NCBI RefSeq assembly: GCF_030123105.1
Contig: NZ_CP126095.1
Coordinates: 5,952,001 to 6,016,000 of the forward strand
Reading direction: 5' to 3'
DNA length: 64,000 nt
DNA from: Paenibacillus sp. G2S3
GTDB lineage: Bacteria > Bacillota > Bacilli > Paenibacillales > Paenibacillaceae
Positions 7,183-16,386 of this stretch are shown piece after piece. Numbering within the stretch: position 1 is the stretch's first letter; the number at the start of each line of letters is the position of its first letter. Below the pieces are notes generated by a model. It did not search any database, was not told the origin of the DNA, and saw nothing but the letters and a program-made list of their open reading frames with translations. Made by a program: the position numbers and the translations under genes.

Positions 7183-8148
7183 TTAGAACACTACCGGCCG
7201 GATTCTGCCGTCTTCCTCATAATGAAGCTCCGTAAATTTCATACTGCGTTTATGGTCTACGCCGCCAGACAGCGATGCGTCATGATAGAACAAATACCAT
7301 TTCTCGTTAAATTCCACGATAGAGTGATGAGTCGTCCAGCCAATGACTGGATTGAGGATCGTTCCTTGGAAGACAAAGGGTCCGCAAGGCTTGTCACTCA
7401 CCGCATAGACGATCTTATGGGTTGTGCCAGTGGAGTACGAGAGATAGTATTTCCCTTTATACTTGTGCATCCATGGACCCTCGAAGTATCTCCTGTCTTC
7501 ATCACCCGCAAGGATTAAGTTCCCTTCTTCATCAATAATGGAGATCTCCTGAGGGTGAGATTTGAATGACAGCATGTCTTCACTCAGCTCGCCCACCCAA
7601 GGACCATAAGCCGGTTCCTCTGGGCGCTTTTCTACCGCATCTTGCTGAAATACACCGTCTTGCCACTTTTCTAATTGTCCGCCCCATAGGCCGCCAAAAT
7701 ACATATAGGCTCTTTCATCCTCGTCCACGAATACAGCTGGATCGATGCTGAAGCTCCCTTCGATATAGCTCTCTTGAGCCTGGAAAGGACCGGATGGAGA
7801 AGTTGACGTAGCCACTCCGATGCGGAAAACACCCTCTTTATCCCGGGCAGGGAAAAACAAATAATACGTCCCCTTCCGGTATGCAGCATCAGGCGCCCAC
7901 ATTTGCTTCGATGCCCAAGGCACATCCCGAAGATGAAGTGCCTCTCCGTGATCTACACAGGGGGACGTAGGATCTTCCAAGGAAAAGACATGATAATCTT
8001 CCATCGCATATTGGTCACCATTATCATTCGTAGGACCATCATGGTCAATATCATGGGACGGGTAAATATACAGCTTGCCCTCAAATACATGAGCGGAGGG
8101 ATCGGCTGTATAGAGATGGGTAACTAACGGTTCATTTTTTGTTGCCAT
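7183..8148 (-). CDS. Glycoside hydrolase family 43 protein
   Basis: The 321-residue protein has no signal peptide, so it should act in the cytoplasm on imported oligosaccharides. The three acidic residues of the five-bladed propeller active site are visible: base Asp16 (TADPSAH), pKa-modulating Asp136 (SIDPAVF) and acid Glu223 (YFEGPW). GH43 enzymes are beta-xylosidases or alpha-L-arabinofuranosidases. It is the last gene of the binding protein-permease-permease unit, 54 bp after the second permease, which suggests breakdown of arabinoxylan- or arabinan-derived sugars brought in by that transporter. Confidence 0.88.
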   Translation of the reverse strand: MATKNEPLVTHLYTADPSAHVFEGKLYIYPSHDIDHDGPTNDNGDQYAMEDYHVFSLEDPTSPCVDHGEALHLRDVPWASKQMWAPDAAYRKGTYYLFFPARDKEGVFRIGVATSTSPSGPFQAQESYIEGSFSIDPAVFVDEDERAYMYFGGLWGGQLEKWQDGVFQQDAVEKRPEEPAYGPWVGELSEDMLSFKSHPQEISIIDEEGNLILAGDEDRRYFEGPWMHKYKGKYYLSYSTGTTHKIVYAVSDKPCGPFVFQGTILNPVIGWTTHHSIVEFNEKWYLFYHDASLSGGVDHKRSMKFTELHYEEDGRIRPVVF

Positions 8149-8201
8149 AATAGAACTCTCCTCCTCATTGAGACTATGCCTAGATTGGAATTGATTCAGG
8201 G

Positions 8202-9056
8202 TTATTCTTTGACGCCACCAAGTGCTACGCCTGCAATAATATATCTGGATAACAAGAAGTAAACTATAAACAACGGTAAAGCTGTCAAAGCTAGCCCCAT
8301 ATAGATCGAGCCAAACTCCGTTTTGTAGATATCACCTCGGAGCAAGCTTACCATGATTGGCATGGTATATTTCTCCTTCTGCGTCAGTAATATCAGCGGC
8401 ATAAAGAGGTTGTTCCAGTTGGCAACAAAAGCAAAGATGGCTTGTGTTGCTACTGCTGGCATCATCAGCGGTAAGATGATCCGGTTGAATGTAAAGAATT
8501 CGCCAGATCCATCTACGCGCGCTGCTTCCACGATCTCTATCGACAGAGTTGCGAGCAGGTATTGACGCATAAAGAACACCACCGCCGGTGCAGCAATCGC
8601 TGGTAGAATCAGAGGAAGAAAATTGTTGGTCCAATGTAATTTATACATGAATTGATAGAATCCGATGGCGCTTGCCTGGGAAGGAATCATCATCACGCAC
8701 ATGATGAAGGTAAAGAATGGCCCCCGTAGCTTCCAGCTGTAGGTGACGAGCCCATAGGCCGCCAAAGACGAGAAATAGACTGTACAGAGGGTAGCAGAAC
8801 TGGCAATAATAAATGAATTCAGGAACCCTTGAAGCGGATCGAAGCTCTTATCGAGCAGCACTCGCAGGTTGCTCATCATGTGGCTCGAAGGAAGCAGAGA
8901 AAGTCCGCTTTGAATTTCCGGTGTAGAGCGTGTGGCATTTACAAACATGATCCAAAACGGCAGGATACTGAGCACCGCCAAAGAGATGCAAACCACATAG
9001 ATAATTGTCTTGTTGATCTTTCGGTTAACGGTTCCGCTTTTCTGATTATTTGCCAT
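8202..9056 (-). CDS. Carbohydrate ABC transporter permease (MalG type)
   Basis: The 284-residue inner-membrane protein has six predicted membrane segments and an EAA loop (EIVEAARVDGSGEFFTFNRI) that docks to the ATPase. It is of the CUT1/MalG class. Its start overlaps the end of the preceding permease gene by 11 nt, so translation is coupled. No dedicated ATPase gene is present in the locus. In Firmicutes such systems commonly share a multi-purpose MsmX-like ATPase encoded elsewhere. Confidence 0.9.
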   Translation of the reverse strand: MANNQKSGTVNRKINKTIIYVVCISLAVLSILPFWIMFVNATRSTPEIQSGLSLLPSSHMMSNLRVLLDKSFDPLQGFLNSFIIASSATLCTVYFSSLAAYGLVTYSWKLRGPFFTFIMCVMMIPSQASAIGFYQFMYKLHWTNNFLPLILPAIAAPAVVFFMRQYLLATLSIEIVEAARVDGSGEFFTFNRIILPLMMPAVATQAIFAFVANWNNLFMPLILLTQKEKYTMPIMVSLLRGDIYKTEFGSIYMGLALTALPLFIVYFLLSRYIIAGVALGGVKE

Positions 9057-10032
9057 GTGTTACACCTCCCTCACGGGCTGCTATAGCAGCTTTTCTATAC
9101 TTTTGTTTTTGTATTTTTTTAAGTCTTGACGCATCGCGGTCGCGCATCACATAGAACAGGATTCCAGCCAGTACTGCCGAAATCAAGAACATGATCATAC
9201 TCGCTGCTGCAGCACGATTGTACATATAGCTGCCCTTGAATGCTTGCCCGTAGATAAACATGGACGTGGTAAGCGTAGAATCGTCCGGTCCGCCTGCAAG
9301 GAATAATTGCGGAATATCGAACATGGTCAAACCACCCACCATCGATGTAATCAGTGTGAACAGCAATATCGTACGCAGACTCGGCAGCGTGATGCGGAAG
9401 AAGGTCTGAAACCCGTTGGCCCCGTCAATCGATGCAGACTCGAAGAGTGCAGGATTTATACCCATAACGCCAGCAATCAGGACGATCATGGTGTTGCCGT
9501 ACCACATCCAGAACTGGATGAACGCCACAATCCCCCGTGCTGTCGTCTTATCCTGCAGGAAGAACACCGGAGCGTCGGTCCATCCTAACATTTGAAACAA
9601 ACTGTTTATAGGACCCATTGGATAGGCGAATAAAGTGCTGAACAACACGGCAATCGTACTCGCTGTGATGATATTAGGCATATAGAGCAGAACCTTGAAC
9701 AAGCCTTGTCCCTTTATATTGAGACGCTTATTCGTGAACCATGCCGTTAGCAAGAGCGCAAGAAGCATCTGGGGAACGAAGTTAGTAATCCAGAGCAATC
9801 CAGTGTTGATCAAAGACTTCCGGAACGAAGGATTATCAAAGAGAAGATCTTTGAAGTTTTGAAAAGGATTATCAAGAATATGGATTGGTTTTGGTATTAT
9901 TCCTTTCATATCGGTGAATCCAATGACTGCGGTATATAAAATCGGATACAGCGAGAAAATCAGAAATGCCAGGACAAACGGGAAGGTAAAAATATAACCG
10001 TATTTCGAATAATTCACATTTTTGCGGCGCAT
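9046..10032 (-). CDS. Carbohydrate ABC transporter permease (MalF type)
   Basis: The 328-residue inner-membrane permease is of the CUT1/MalF-UgpA class, with an N-terminal cytoplasmic stretch, six membrane segments and the EAA loop (ALFESASIDGANGFQTFFRI). It sits between the solute-binding lipoprotein and the MalG-type permease and overlaps the latter by 11 nt. The two form the membrane channel for an oligosaccharide, probably the substrate of the GH43 enzyme. Confidence 0.9.
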   Translation of the reverse strand: MRRKNVNYSKYGYIFTFPFVLAFLIFSLYPILYTAVIGFTDMKGIIPKPIHILDNPFQNFKDLLFDNPSFRKSLINTGLLWITNFVPQMLLALLLTAWFTNKRLNIKGQGLFKVLLYMPNIITASTIAVLFSTLFAYPMGPINSLFQMLGWTDAPVFFLQDKTTARGIVAFIQFWMWYGNTMIVLIAGVMGINPALFESASIDGANGFQTFFRITLPSLRTILLFTLITSMVGGLTMFDIPQLFLAGGPDDSTLTTSMFIYGQAFKGSYMYNRAAAASMIMFLISAVLAGILFYVMRDRDASRLKKIQKQKYRKAAIAAREGGVTHGK

Positions 10033-10094
10033 GCTCTCACCTCTTTAGTTGATATGAAGGGGCGGGATTACTCCCCCGCCCCTCCGAATCCTTC

Positions 10095-11501
10095 TTATTC
10101 GCTTTCAATGCCAAGTTGGTCTTTGACTTGTTGCTTAAAGGTTTCGATCGCTTTGGCACGGTCCTTGTTGCCCGCGGTGTATTCACGTACTTGATCACGC
10201 CAGAGCTTGTTGATTGTTTCGTCGTACTGGGTCAAGTTTTTACCTGAAGCGTTTGCATTGGCTGGTACAAACACGTCGAACATGTTCTGACCACCGAGCA
10301 GTGGAACTTCGCCGTTTGACTTCGACATGACAACGGAGGAAGCAACGCTGTCCTTCGTACCTTGCTCGCCTTCCTTCATGGTACCGTTAGCCCAGTAGTA
10401 TTGGAGTCCCGTTTCGGAGGTGTCGAGTGTAACCCACTTCACAAAATCCGCAACAGCCTGTTTCTTGGCATCGTCCTTGGTGACGTCTTTGTTGGCAAGC
10501 AGCCAAGTACCACCCCAGAAGAAGCCTGTTGGTGGTTCGGAAACAGCCCAGTCGCCATTCGTGTCTTTTACTTGACCGTTCATCACGTAGTTGATGAGCC
10601 AAGCAGGACCGAAGAAACCGAAGATAGGTTGGGCTCCAGAACCGGACATATCGGCGTACCAAGCTTCCGTCCAATCCGTTGTATCGTTGTGATAGCCATT
10701 ATCTTTCAGCTTTTTAGAGAGATCAAGGAACTCTTCGCGCTTCGGATCGATATGAAGCTTGCCGTCAACAATCCAACCCTTGTCAGAGCTGTTCTCGATC
10801 GGGTGCCAGATATCACCGTCGCCGGATACGATGCCGTATCCTTTAGCTTTCAGCTTCGCGGCTGCATCGTAGAATTTATCCCAGCCTGGTCCAATTTCAT
10901 TTTTGATAGTGGCTGGATCGTCGGTTCCAAAAACATCCTTCGCAATGGAGCGGCGATAGATGAAGGCACCGCCAGTCGCTTGATAGCCGAGGGCTTTCAA
11001 TTTACCATCTAGGCTACCGATATCAACCGAGTATTGTGCGATGCCAGCGTCCTTAACCATTTGGTCATCAAGGCCCAGGTCAGAATAGTTGGCTGCATAG
11101 CTGGATGCGTCGCCTTGTGTATACTTGAGCACGAATGCCGATTCAGCTGCAAAAATGTCAGGGGCGTCTTTGCCTCCAGCTGACAGAGCCTGATCAAGAG
11201 CAGGCTGATAAGCACCATCAGTGGTTGCAATAACCGTAGTTTTGAACTCAACATTCGCATCAGGATGGGTTTCCATATACTTCTTGGTCATGTTAGGAAT
11301 TTCGTCCGTAAAGCTCCAGAGATTGATAGTGACTTTCTCACCTGTTCCCTTTGCTGGCGCTTCGGTAGCGTTGGCTGCTGGTGCAGTGGTTGAAGTTGCG
11401 CTAGATGAGTTGGAATTTGAGTTCCCACCACATGCTGCGAGTGCAGATGACATCACGAGCAATGTAGAGATCCCCACTAAACTACGTTTCATACTTTTCA
11501 T
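10095..11501 (-). CDS. Sugar ABC transporter solute-binding lipoprotein
   Basis: The 468-residue protein starts with a lipoprotein signal (positive MKSMKRS, hydrophobic stretch, lipobox LAAC) and an Asn/Ser/Thr/Ala-rich linker. The mature part is a family 1 extracellular solute-binding protein (INLWSFTDEIPNM near the start). It would be tethered outside the membrane and deliver an oligosaccharide to the two permeases that follow. A candidate promoter with TATAAT (11556-11561) lies about 55 bp upstream of the start. Confidence 0.9.
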   Translation of the reverse strand: MKSMKRSLVGISTLLVMSSALAACGGNSNSNSSSATSTTAPAANATEAPAKGTGEKVTINLWSFTDEIPNMTKKYMETHPDANVEFKTTVIATTDGAYQPALDQALSAGGKDAPDIFAAESAFVLKYTQGDASSYAANYSDLGLDDQMVKDAGIAQYSVDIGSLDGKLKALGYQATGGAFIYRRSIAKDVFGTDDPATIKNEIGPGWDKFYDAAAKLKAKGYGIVSGDGDIWHPIENSSDKGWIVDGKLHIDPKREEFLDLSKKLKDNGYHNDTTDWTEAWYADMSGSGAQPIFGFFGPAWLINYVMNGQVKDTNGDWAVSEPPTGFFWGGTWLLANKDVTKDDAKKQAVADFVKWVTLDTSETGLQYYWANGTMKEGEQGTKDSVASSVVMSKSNGEVPLLGGQNMFDVFVPANANASGKNLTQYDETINKLWRDQVREYTAGNKDRAKAIETFKQQVKDQLGIESE

Positions 11502-11555
11502 ATCTTTGCCTCCCCTTTTGTATTATTACTTCGGTTTTTTGTAACCGCATACATA

Positions 11556-11586
11556 ATTATAGATCCTCCAATCCTTAAGCATAAGG
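11556..11586 (-). promoter_or_regulatory. Candidate promoter/operator of the sugar transporter unit
   Basis: On the minus strand a TATAAT -10 box (11556-11561) is preceded by the inverted repeat CCTTA-4-TAAGG (11573-11586), which covers the expected -35 position. No good -35 box is seen, as expected for a promoter that needs an activator such as the adjacent AraC-type response regulator. Confidence 0.4.
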
Positions 11587-11639
11587 ACACCCTCTTTAGG
11601 AAAACTTCCACTATTTTTAGATTCAGTTCTACGCAACGC

Positions 11640-11678
11640 AAAAAAAGAGACATCAAGGAATCTATCCCTTGGCGTCTC
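11640..11678 (-). terminator. Terminator after the first solute-binding gene
   Basis: On the minus strand a stem of GAGACGCCAAGG with CCTTGATGTCTC and a short loop is followed by seven T. It separates the kinase/regulator/binding-protein unit from the transporter/GH43 unit. Confidence 0.75.
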
Positions 11679-11703
11679 CATGATCTGTTTATATTTCTGA
11701 TCA

Positions 11704-13002
11704 TTACTTATCCGCTTTTAGCGCATCATCCTGTTTCTTGATGAACTCTTCTGGCGTGACGGCTCCGCCGAACAATGCCTGAATCTGATTCATGTGTATA
11801 GTAGAAGCGACCGGTTTCATTTGTGTATCCAGATAAAGAGTTACTTTATTAGCCTTATTTAACTCGTTTAATAGATCAATAAACATTTTCGGTAGCTTGA
11901 TGGCCGCAGTATCTACTTTGGTAGCCGGGATTACGCCTGCATTGACAACAGAATGCTCTCCCCACTTTTGAACGAAAAAGCTCACGAATTCTTTAGCCTC
12001 CAGAGCATGCTTAGAATTTTTGGAAACGAACAATCCAGTGCCCGGACCACCGACCCAATCATCCACGTTGCCCTTGCCGCCTTCAACTGTCGGGAACTTG
12101 AAATAACCGATATTGACTTTAAATTCTTGGGCTATATTTGTAGTGGTCGTGAAATCTGGTAGCTCCCAAGTCCCTGTAACAAACATGGCTGACTTTCCGT
12201 TCATGAACTGTACCTTGGCTTCATCATTGGATAATCCGTTGTAGCCCTTGATAAATGTATTCAGGTTCACCAGTTCTTGCACTTGTCTTGCAGCCTCTAG
12301 CAAGGAAGGATCTGTGAAGTCCTTATCCGCAACCGCTTTATCCATCAGGTTAGGTCCCCCAATACGATCAGCTAGATACATGTACCAGAAGGAAGCCGGC
12401 CAACCGTCTTTACCGCCAAGAGTAACAGGTGTTATGCCATTGTTATTCAGTGTTCGAATAATCGCTTTGAGATCATCCAAGGTTTGGGGAGGCTGCAGAT
12501 TAAATTCTGAAAATATTTCTTTATTATAGTAGACCGGAACTATGTTTAGTTCGACAGGAAGGGCATACGTCTTCCCATCAAAGGAGTACCCCTCCGTCGT
12601 ACCAGCTACGAATTTCCCTTTCAACTCATCTTGTAAAAGATCGTCCACGGCTGCAAACTTATTTCCCCTAACATAAGGATCCATAAAGCCTGCTGCCCAG
12701 GTGAATCCGATGTCAGGTAGATCGTTAGATGCGGCAAGCACCTTCAGTTTGCTTTTATACTGCTCATTTTCAAGAACTTCCGTCTTGATGGTGATATTTG
12801 GATTAGCTTCTTCAAACTCTCTGATGATTTCTTTTACCATTTTGTTTTGCGCGGAGTTATTGCTATCCGGCCATAGATGCATCATTTTTAAAGTGATTTT
12901 CTCACCATCGCTCTTGGTGCTATTCTCTTTGTCCCCATTGCAAGCTGTTGTTATCAACAACAATATCAAGAATAGGGCACTATATAATCCGATTCTTTTC
13001 GT
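11704..13002 (-). CDS. Solute-binding lipoprotein in the two-component operon, apparent ACG start
   Basis: The protein is a family 1 extracellular solute-binding protein of the sugar type (KMMHLWPDSNNSAQNKMVKE at the start of the mature part). The first canonical start, TTG at 12967-12969, leaves a signal peptide with no positive residues and no ribosome site. The frame extends upstream as KRIGLYSALFLILLL to the lipobox TTAC. An AGGGGGG site lies 6 nt before an ACG codon (13000-13002) exactly where homologous signal peptides would have ATG. I place the start there. The gene follows the response regulator by 22 bp and has its own terminator, so it may act as a sensory partner of the kinase or an alternative binding protein. 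Confidence 0.65.
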   Translation of the reverse strand, partial: TKRIGLYSALFLILLLITTACNGDKENSTKSDGEKITLKMMHLWPDSNNSAQNKMVKEIIREFEEANPNITIKTEVLENEQYKSKLKVLAASNDLPDIGFTWAAGFMDPYVRGNKFAAVDDLLQDELKGKFVAGTTEGYSFDGKTYALPVELNIVPVYYNKEIFSEFNLQPPQTLDDLKAIIRTLNNNGITPVTLGGKDGWPASFWYMYLADRIGGPNLMDKAVADKDFTDPSLLEAARQVQELVNLNTFIKGYNGLSNDEAKVQFMNGKSAMFVTGTWELPDFTTTTNIAQEFKVNIGYFKFPTVEGGKGNVDDWVGGPGTGLFVSKNSKHALEAKEFVSFFVQKWGEHSVVNAGVIPATKVDTAAIKLPKMFIDLLNELNKANKVTLYLDTQMKPVASTIHMNQIQALFGGAVTPEEFIKKQDDALKADK

Positions 13003-13024
13003 AGATATCCCCCCTACCGAGCCA

Positions 13025-13828
13025 TTATTGGATATTCGCTTCTATACCATTCCTCATGGAAGAACGATACTGCCCTGGACTCATTCCTTCGTATTCCTTA
13101 AACAGCTTGTTGAAATATTTAACCGTTTGGTAACCGGTAAGACTGGCAATTTCCGCTATGGGCAGATTTGTTTTCAGCAGTAATTCCTTCGCTTTCTGCA
13201 ATTTTCTGCGGGCGACGTATTCACTGAAATTCATCTGGCATTGCTCCTTGAAAAGAGAACTGAAATAGCTCCCGTTCAGATGAACAAGTCCGGCTACTTC
13301 CTGCAGGCTGATCGCCTCTTCTATATGCATTTCCACATAGTCTATCGCCTGACGGACCGGATCACTTAATGCGGCATCTTCATCTCTTATGGCCATTAAT
13401 TGTGGATCAGCCATCTTCCGCATGAAGCCGATATGTTCCTGCTCCTCCCCTGCCTTCAGGGCATTCTCCACAGATGCGATTAGCTTTTCCCGGCTGGCTG
13501 GCTTGAGCAAATATTCAACTACGGACAACTGAATCGCTTGCTGAGCATACTCGAACTCGGCATGACCGGAGATGAGAATAACGGATGGCTGACGCTGTAT
13601 TTTTTTATCCCTTATTTGGCTAACTAAAGAAAGGCCGCTAATTCCCGGCATGCGGATATCTGAAATCATGAGCTCCACCGGTATTTCCTCCAGAATTTCC
13701 ATAGCCGAGATCCCATTGCTTGCCGTAAGGATTTCATAATGACCGGCTGCCCATACCTCTAGCATTTTCTTCATTCCTTCTCTAGATCTCGGTTCATCGT
13801 CGACAATAAGAATTGTTCGGCTTCTCAT
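13025..13828 (-). CDS. Response regulator, AraC-type (YesN-like)
   Basis: The 267-residue protein has an N-terminal receiver domain with acidic pocket Asp10/Asp11, phosphoacceptor Asp57 (ISDIRMPG) and a conserved Lys in LLKPAS. It ends in a two-helix-turn-helix AraC DNA-binding domain (SLQEVAGLVHLNGSYFSSLF; IAEIASLTGYQTVKYFNKLF). It is shorter than many YesN proteins because the linker is brief. The start overlaps the kinase stop by 4 nt (ATGA). It should activate the adjacent sugar transporter genes. Confidence 0.9.
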   Translation of the reverse strand: MRSRTILIVDDEPRSREGMKKMLEVWAAGHYEILTASNGISAMEILEEIPVELMISDIRMPGISGLSLVSQIRDKKIQRQPSVILISGHAEFEYAQQAIQLSVVEYLLKPASREKLIASVENALKAGEEQEHIGFMRKMADPQLMAIRDEDAALSDPVRQAIDYVEMHIEEAISLQEVAGLVHLNGSYFSSLFKEQCQMNFSEYVARRKLQKAKELLLKTNLPIAEIASLTGYQTVKYFNKLFKEYEGMSPGQYRSSMRNGIEANIQ

Positions 13829-15594
13829 GGCATTTTGTCTCCTCGAACAGGAATTTTGATGTTTATACGGGTGCCTTGACCTTTTTGGCTATCGATGGTC
13901 ATTACCGCACCCTGCTCATTCTCTCTCGAAAAAAATAGTTGAAGCCTTCTATGCACATTAGCGATTCCGACGCCGGAATCTTTTGAAGAAGATACCTTTC
14001 CGCTATCCAGCCCTTCCACAAGAGCGCGCAGCATCTCCTCGTCCATTCCCATCCCGTCATCTTCCACCGTAATGGTGACCCATTCTTCGTCTCCAGCAAC
14101 CGTTAGCTTTATCCAACCCGGTTCAATCTTGCTCTCGACCCCATGTAATACGGCATTCTCTACAAGGGGCTGCAGCAACAGTCGGGGTAACTCCACATTC
14201 GAAAATTCAGGAGGAGCCTCAATTTCCCACTCCAAGCGATCTTCAAATCGCATTTTCATAATAAGCAAATATCGCTTTACATGCTCCAGCTCATCCTGTA
14301 ACTTCACCCATCCCCCTTTACTCGAACCGGTGATCGTATAGCGGAATAAATCAGACATGGCGACAACATACTCCGCCAGTTGATCTTCATCCTTATCCAG
14401 CAGCGACCAGTACAGAACATCTAGGGTATTAAACAAAAAATGCGGATTAATTTGCGCTTGAAGTGCTTTTAACTCCGTATGACTCCGGGATAACTCCTTC
14501 TCATAAACCAACTGGATCAGCTCGTTGATATTATCAACCATTTTGTTATAGGAATAATTCAGTTCCTGAATTTCCATAGTGGAAGATACGTTTTCGATAG
14601 GTTTCAGAATGCCTAGACGGGTACTTCTCATAGCTTTGATCAACCTGAATACCGGTCTTGTAATAAGAATAGAGAGAAAAAAAGAAAGCAAGGTGAACAG
14701 CAAGGTGCCCATCAAAGCCGATACGACAATGGTCGTCCGCAAGACCGATATCCCCTTAGTGATAACGTTAACCGGGGTTAAGATGAGCAGCGTCCATCCC
14801 GTTACGGAAGACCGCTGTTTGACAACGATAAAGGACCGCTTGCCGATGGAAACGTTCTGATCGTCGGATTCCTCCACCAGCTTTGCTGCTGTCTTTTGTG
14901 AAATCGTGTCATCGTTGGATGTGATGAACTGGCCATCCGGAGCGAGGAGTAATACTGTTTCTCCGTCCCCTTCCCCAGATAAAGAGTCTTTAAGTGCAAA
15001 CTTGTCACGGTCTGAGCGGATGAGTAAATAGCCTCCAGTTGTGAAATGCCGATCGATAAGGCTGATCTGTCGAATCGCCACAAGCGATGTAGGATCGAGC
15101 GGATCAATACCAAACCAAACGAGACTGCCTTCCTTTCTCGTCGCCATTTCGATCCAATCCTCGGGTACCTTATCTCTAAGGGTGCTGCCGTCAAGAGGAT
15201 ACAGCCTCACTCCGTCTTTATTATAAAGCTCAACAGATTTGATGCCGTCCGTGTAGATTTGGACTAGATTGATAATAGATGGCAGCGCTTGCCGTTCCGT
15301 AAAGGTAGCGGGATGACCCTCTATATCGCGTAAAAGGAGTTGCTGAATATAATCGTTGGTCGATACCAGCGTTGTCAAAGAATTGATCTGTTCGAGAACG
15401 CTTTCCAAACGGCCGTTAGCCTGAATCGCGGTTTGCTGAATATGCTTCTCCGCGTTGTTCTTGAGCAGCGTCGAGACTGAATGGAACGTAATCCCTCCAA
15501 CGAACGTCAGAATGATGAGCATGACGGCGAGGAAACCGAGCAACATTTGATTTCGCAGCGTATTTAACTTTAACATCGACAGTATCCGCCGCAT
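13825..15594 (-). CDS. Sensor histidine kinase (YesM-like)
   Basis: The protein of about 589 residues has a membrane segment near the N-terminus, an extracytoplasmic Cache-like sensor region, a second membrane segment (about 285-310), a HAMP linker, a His_kinase domain with the phosphoacceptor in QINPHFLFNTLD, and an ATPase domain (VENAVLHG; DDGMGMDEE; GVGIANVHRRL). I chose the ATG at 15592-15594 (MRRILSMLK) because a GAGGGGAAGAG site lies upstream. An ATG 24 nt earlier is possible but has no clear site. It pairs with the overlapping AraC-type regulator; such pairs usually sense plant polysaccharide fragments. Confidence 0.88.
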   Translation of the reverse strand: MRRILSMLKLNTLRNQMLLGFLAVMLIILTFVGGITFHSVSTLLKNNAEKHIQQTAIQANGRLESVLEQINSLTTLVSTNDYIQQLLLRDIEGHPATFTERQALPSIINLVQIYTDGIKSVELYNKDGVRLYPLDGSTLRDKVPEDWIEMATRKEGSLVWFGIDPLDPTSLVAIRQISLIDRHFTTGGYLLIRSDRDKFALKDSLSGEGDGETVLLLAPDGQFITSNDDTISQKTAAKLVEESDDQNVSIGKRSFIVVKQRSSVTGWTLLILTPVNVITKGISVLRTTIVVSALMGTLLFTLLSFFLSILITRPVFRLIKAMRSTRLGILKPIENVSSTMEIQELNYSYNKMVDNINELIQLVYEKELSRSHTELKALQAQINPHFLFNTLDVLYWSLLDKDEDQLAEYVVAMSDLFRYTITGSSKGGWVKLQDELEHVKRYLLIMKMRFEDRLEWEIEAPPEFSNVELPRLLLQPLVENAVLHGVESKIEPGWIKLTVAGDEEWVTITVEDDGMGMDEEMLRALVEGLDSGKVSSSKDSGVGIANVHRRLQLFFSRENEQGAVMTIDSQKGQGTRINIKIPVRGDKMP

Positions 15595-15676
15595 GCATTC
15601 TCTTCCCCTCTTTGTCATGTAAACATGGGATGATTGCCCCTATCTGCAAAAGTAAGGGCTTTCAACCTTTTCAGTC

Positions 15677-15699
15677 ATTATATTAGCATGTTTGCTAAT
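15677..15699 (-). promoter_or_regulatory. Candidate promoter and operator of the two-component operon
   Basis: On the minus strand TATAAT (15677-15682) is directly preceded by the inverted repeat ATTAGC-6-GCTAAT (15682-15699), about 80 bp upstream of the kinase start. No convincing -35 box is present at 17 nt, so regulation through the inverted repeat is plausible. Confidence 0.35.
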
Positions 15700-15824
15700 G
15701 ATCCGTTAAGAAAGAATTATGGATTCGACAAAAAGAACTAATATTCTCGCCCCCAATACCAACAGGCGAGGTCATTAGCTCCATTTCTAGCAGCCTTTTA
15801 TGTAAGAGTGTCTTACTCCTAATT

Positions 15825-15854
15825 AAAAAAATCCCGATGATGTATTCATCATCG
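15825..15854 (-). terminator. Terminator of the DUF1801 gene
   Basis: On the minus strand CGATGATG-loop-CATCATCG is followed by GGA and seven T. It lies 22 bp after the DUF1801 stop. An apparent short reading frame across it is not a gene. Confidence 0.75.
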
Positions 15855-15876
15855 AGGCTAACTACTGCTTCATTTT

Positions 15877-16248
15877 TTATTTTCGCCAAAAAGTTGAACA
15901 GTCTGCCTTATCCATAATGTTAAACTCGATCATTTTCTCAAGTAATGAGAAATCAACCGGACTATCCCACCGAATCCGTAACAACTGCTTGGTGTGATCA
16001 TAGCCAGCCTGTACAATTGCCTCAGAGAAATGATTAATCCCTGCGATTTCAGGCGCAACAGCCATATGTTGTTTGGATACGCTAAAGCCAATAATATAGG
16101 TGTCGTGATCGGTGAACATAGGCTGATTCCACGCAATTTTTGGTTTTAAACCCGTGAATTTGTTAGTTACCCAGGCCAACACTTCTTCCATTCGCTCCCG
16201 ATGCTGTGGGTTATCAATTTGCACAAAATATTCCGCGAAAGCCTCCAT
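15877..16248 (-). CDS. DUF1801 (YdhG-type) protein, iron chaperone-like
   Basis: The protein of about 123 residues starts at MEAFAEYFVQ, chosen because GGAGTGAACGAG precedes that ATG; an upstream ATG (16267-16269) has no site. The sequence (ERMEEVLAWV, PKIAWNQPMF, GFSVSKQHMAVAPE, DFSLLEKMIEFN) matches DUF1801/YdhG proteins, some of which are annotated as intracellular iron chaperones related to frataxin-like Fra. The function remains inferred. The gene is single, with its own terminator. Confidence 0.75.
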   Translation of the reverse strand: MEAFAEYFVQIDNPQHRERMEEVLAWVTNKFTGLKPKIAWNQPMFTDHDTYIIGFSVSKQHMAVAPEIAGINHFSEAIVQAGYDHTKQLLRIRWDSPVDFSLLEKMIEFNIMDKADCSTFWRK

Positions 16249-16298
16249 CTCGTTCACTCCTAACCTCATTAAATCGCCTTTTGTTCAGGCGTAGTTAC

Positions 16299-16337
16299 AA
16301 AAAAACACCCCGTTAGATAATCATATCTAATGAGGTG
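16299..16337 (-). terminator. glmS terminator
   Basis: On the minus strand CACCTCATTAGATA, a 4-nt loop and TATCTAACGGGGTG form a long stem followed by seven T, 50 bp after the glmS stop. Confidence 0.85.
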
Positions 16338-16386
16338 ATAGGGTGCAACGTTTATAACGGTATGATTTTTTGGGAAAGGTTATAAC

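Noticed and set aside
11498..11704. 68-codon minus-strand frame upstream of the sugar-binding protein
   Set aside because: It covers the terminator at 11640-11678 and the candidate promoter at 11556-11586, and has no protein-family likeness.
15695..15889. 64-codon minus-strand frame after the DUF1801 gene
   Set aside because: It runs across a clear terminator hairpin with a T tract at 15825-15854 and overlaps the end of the DUF1801 gene. No ribosome site.
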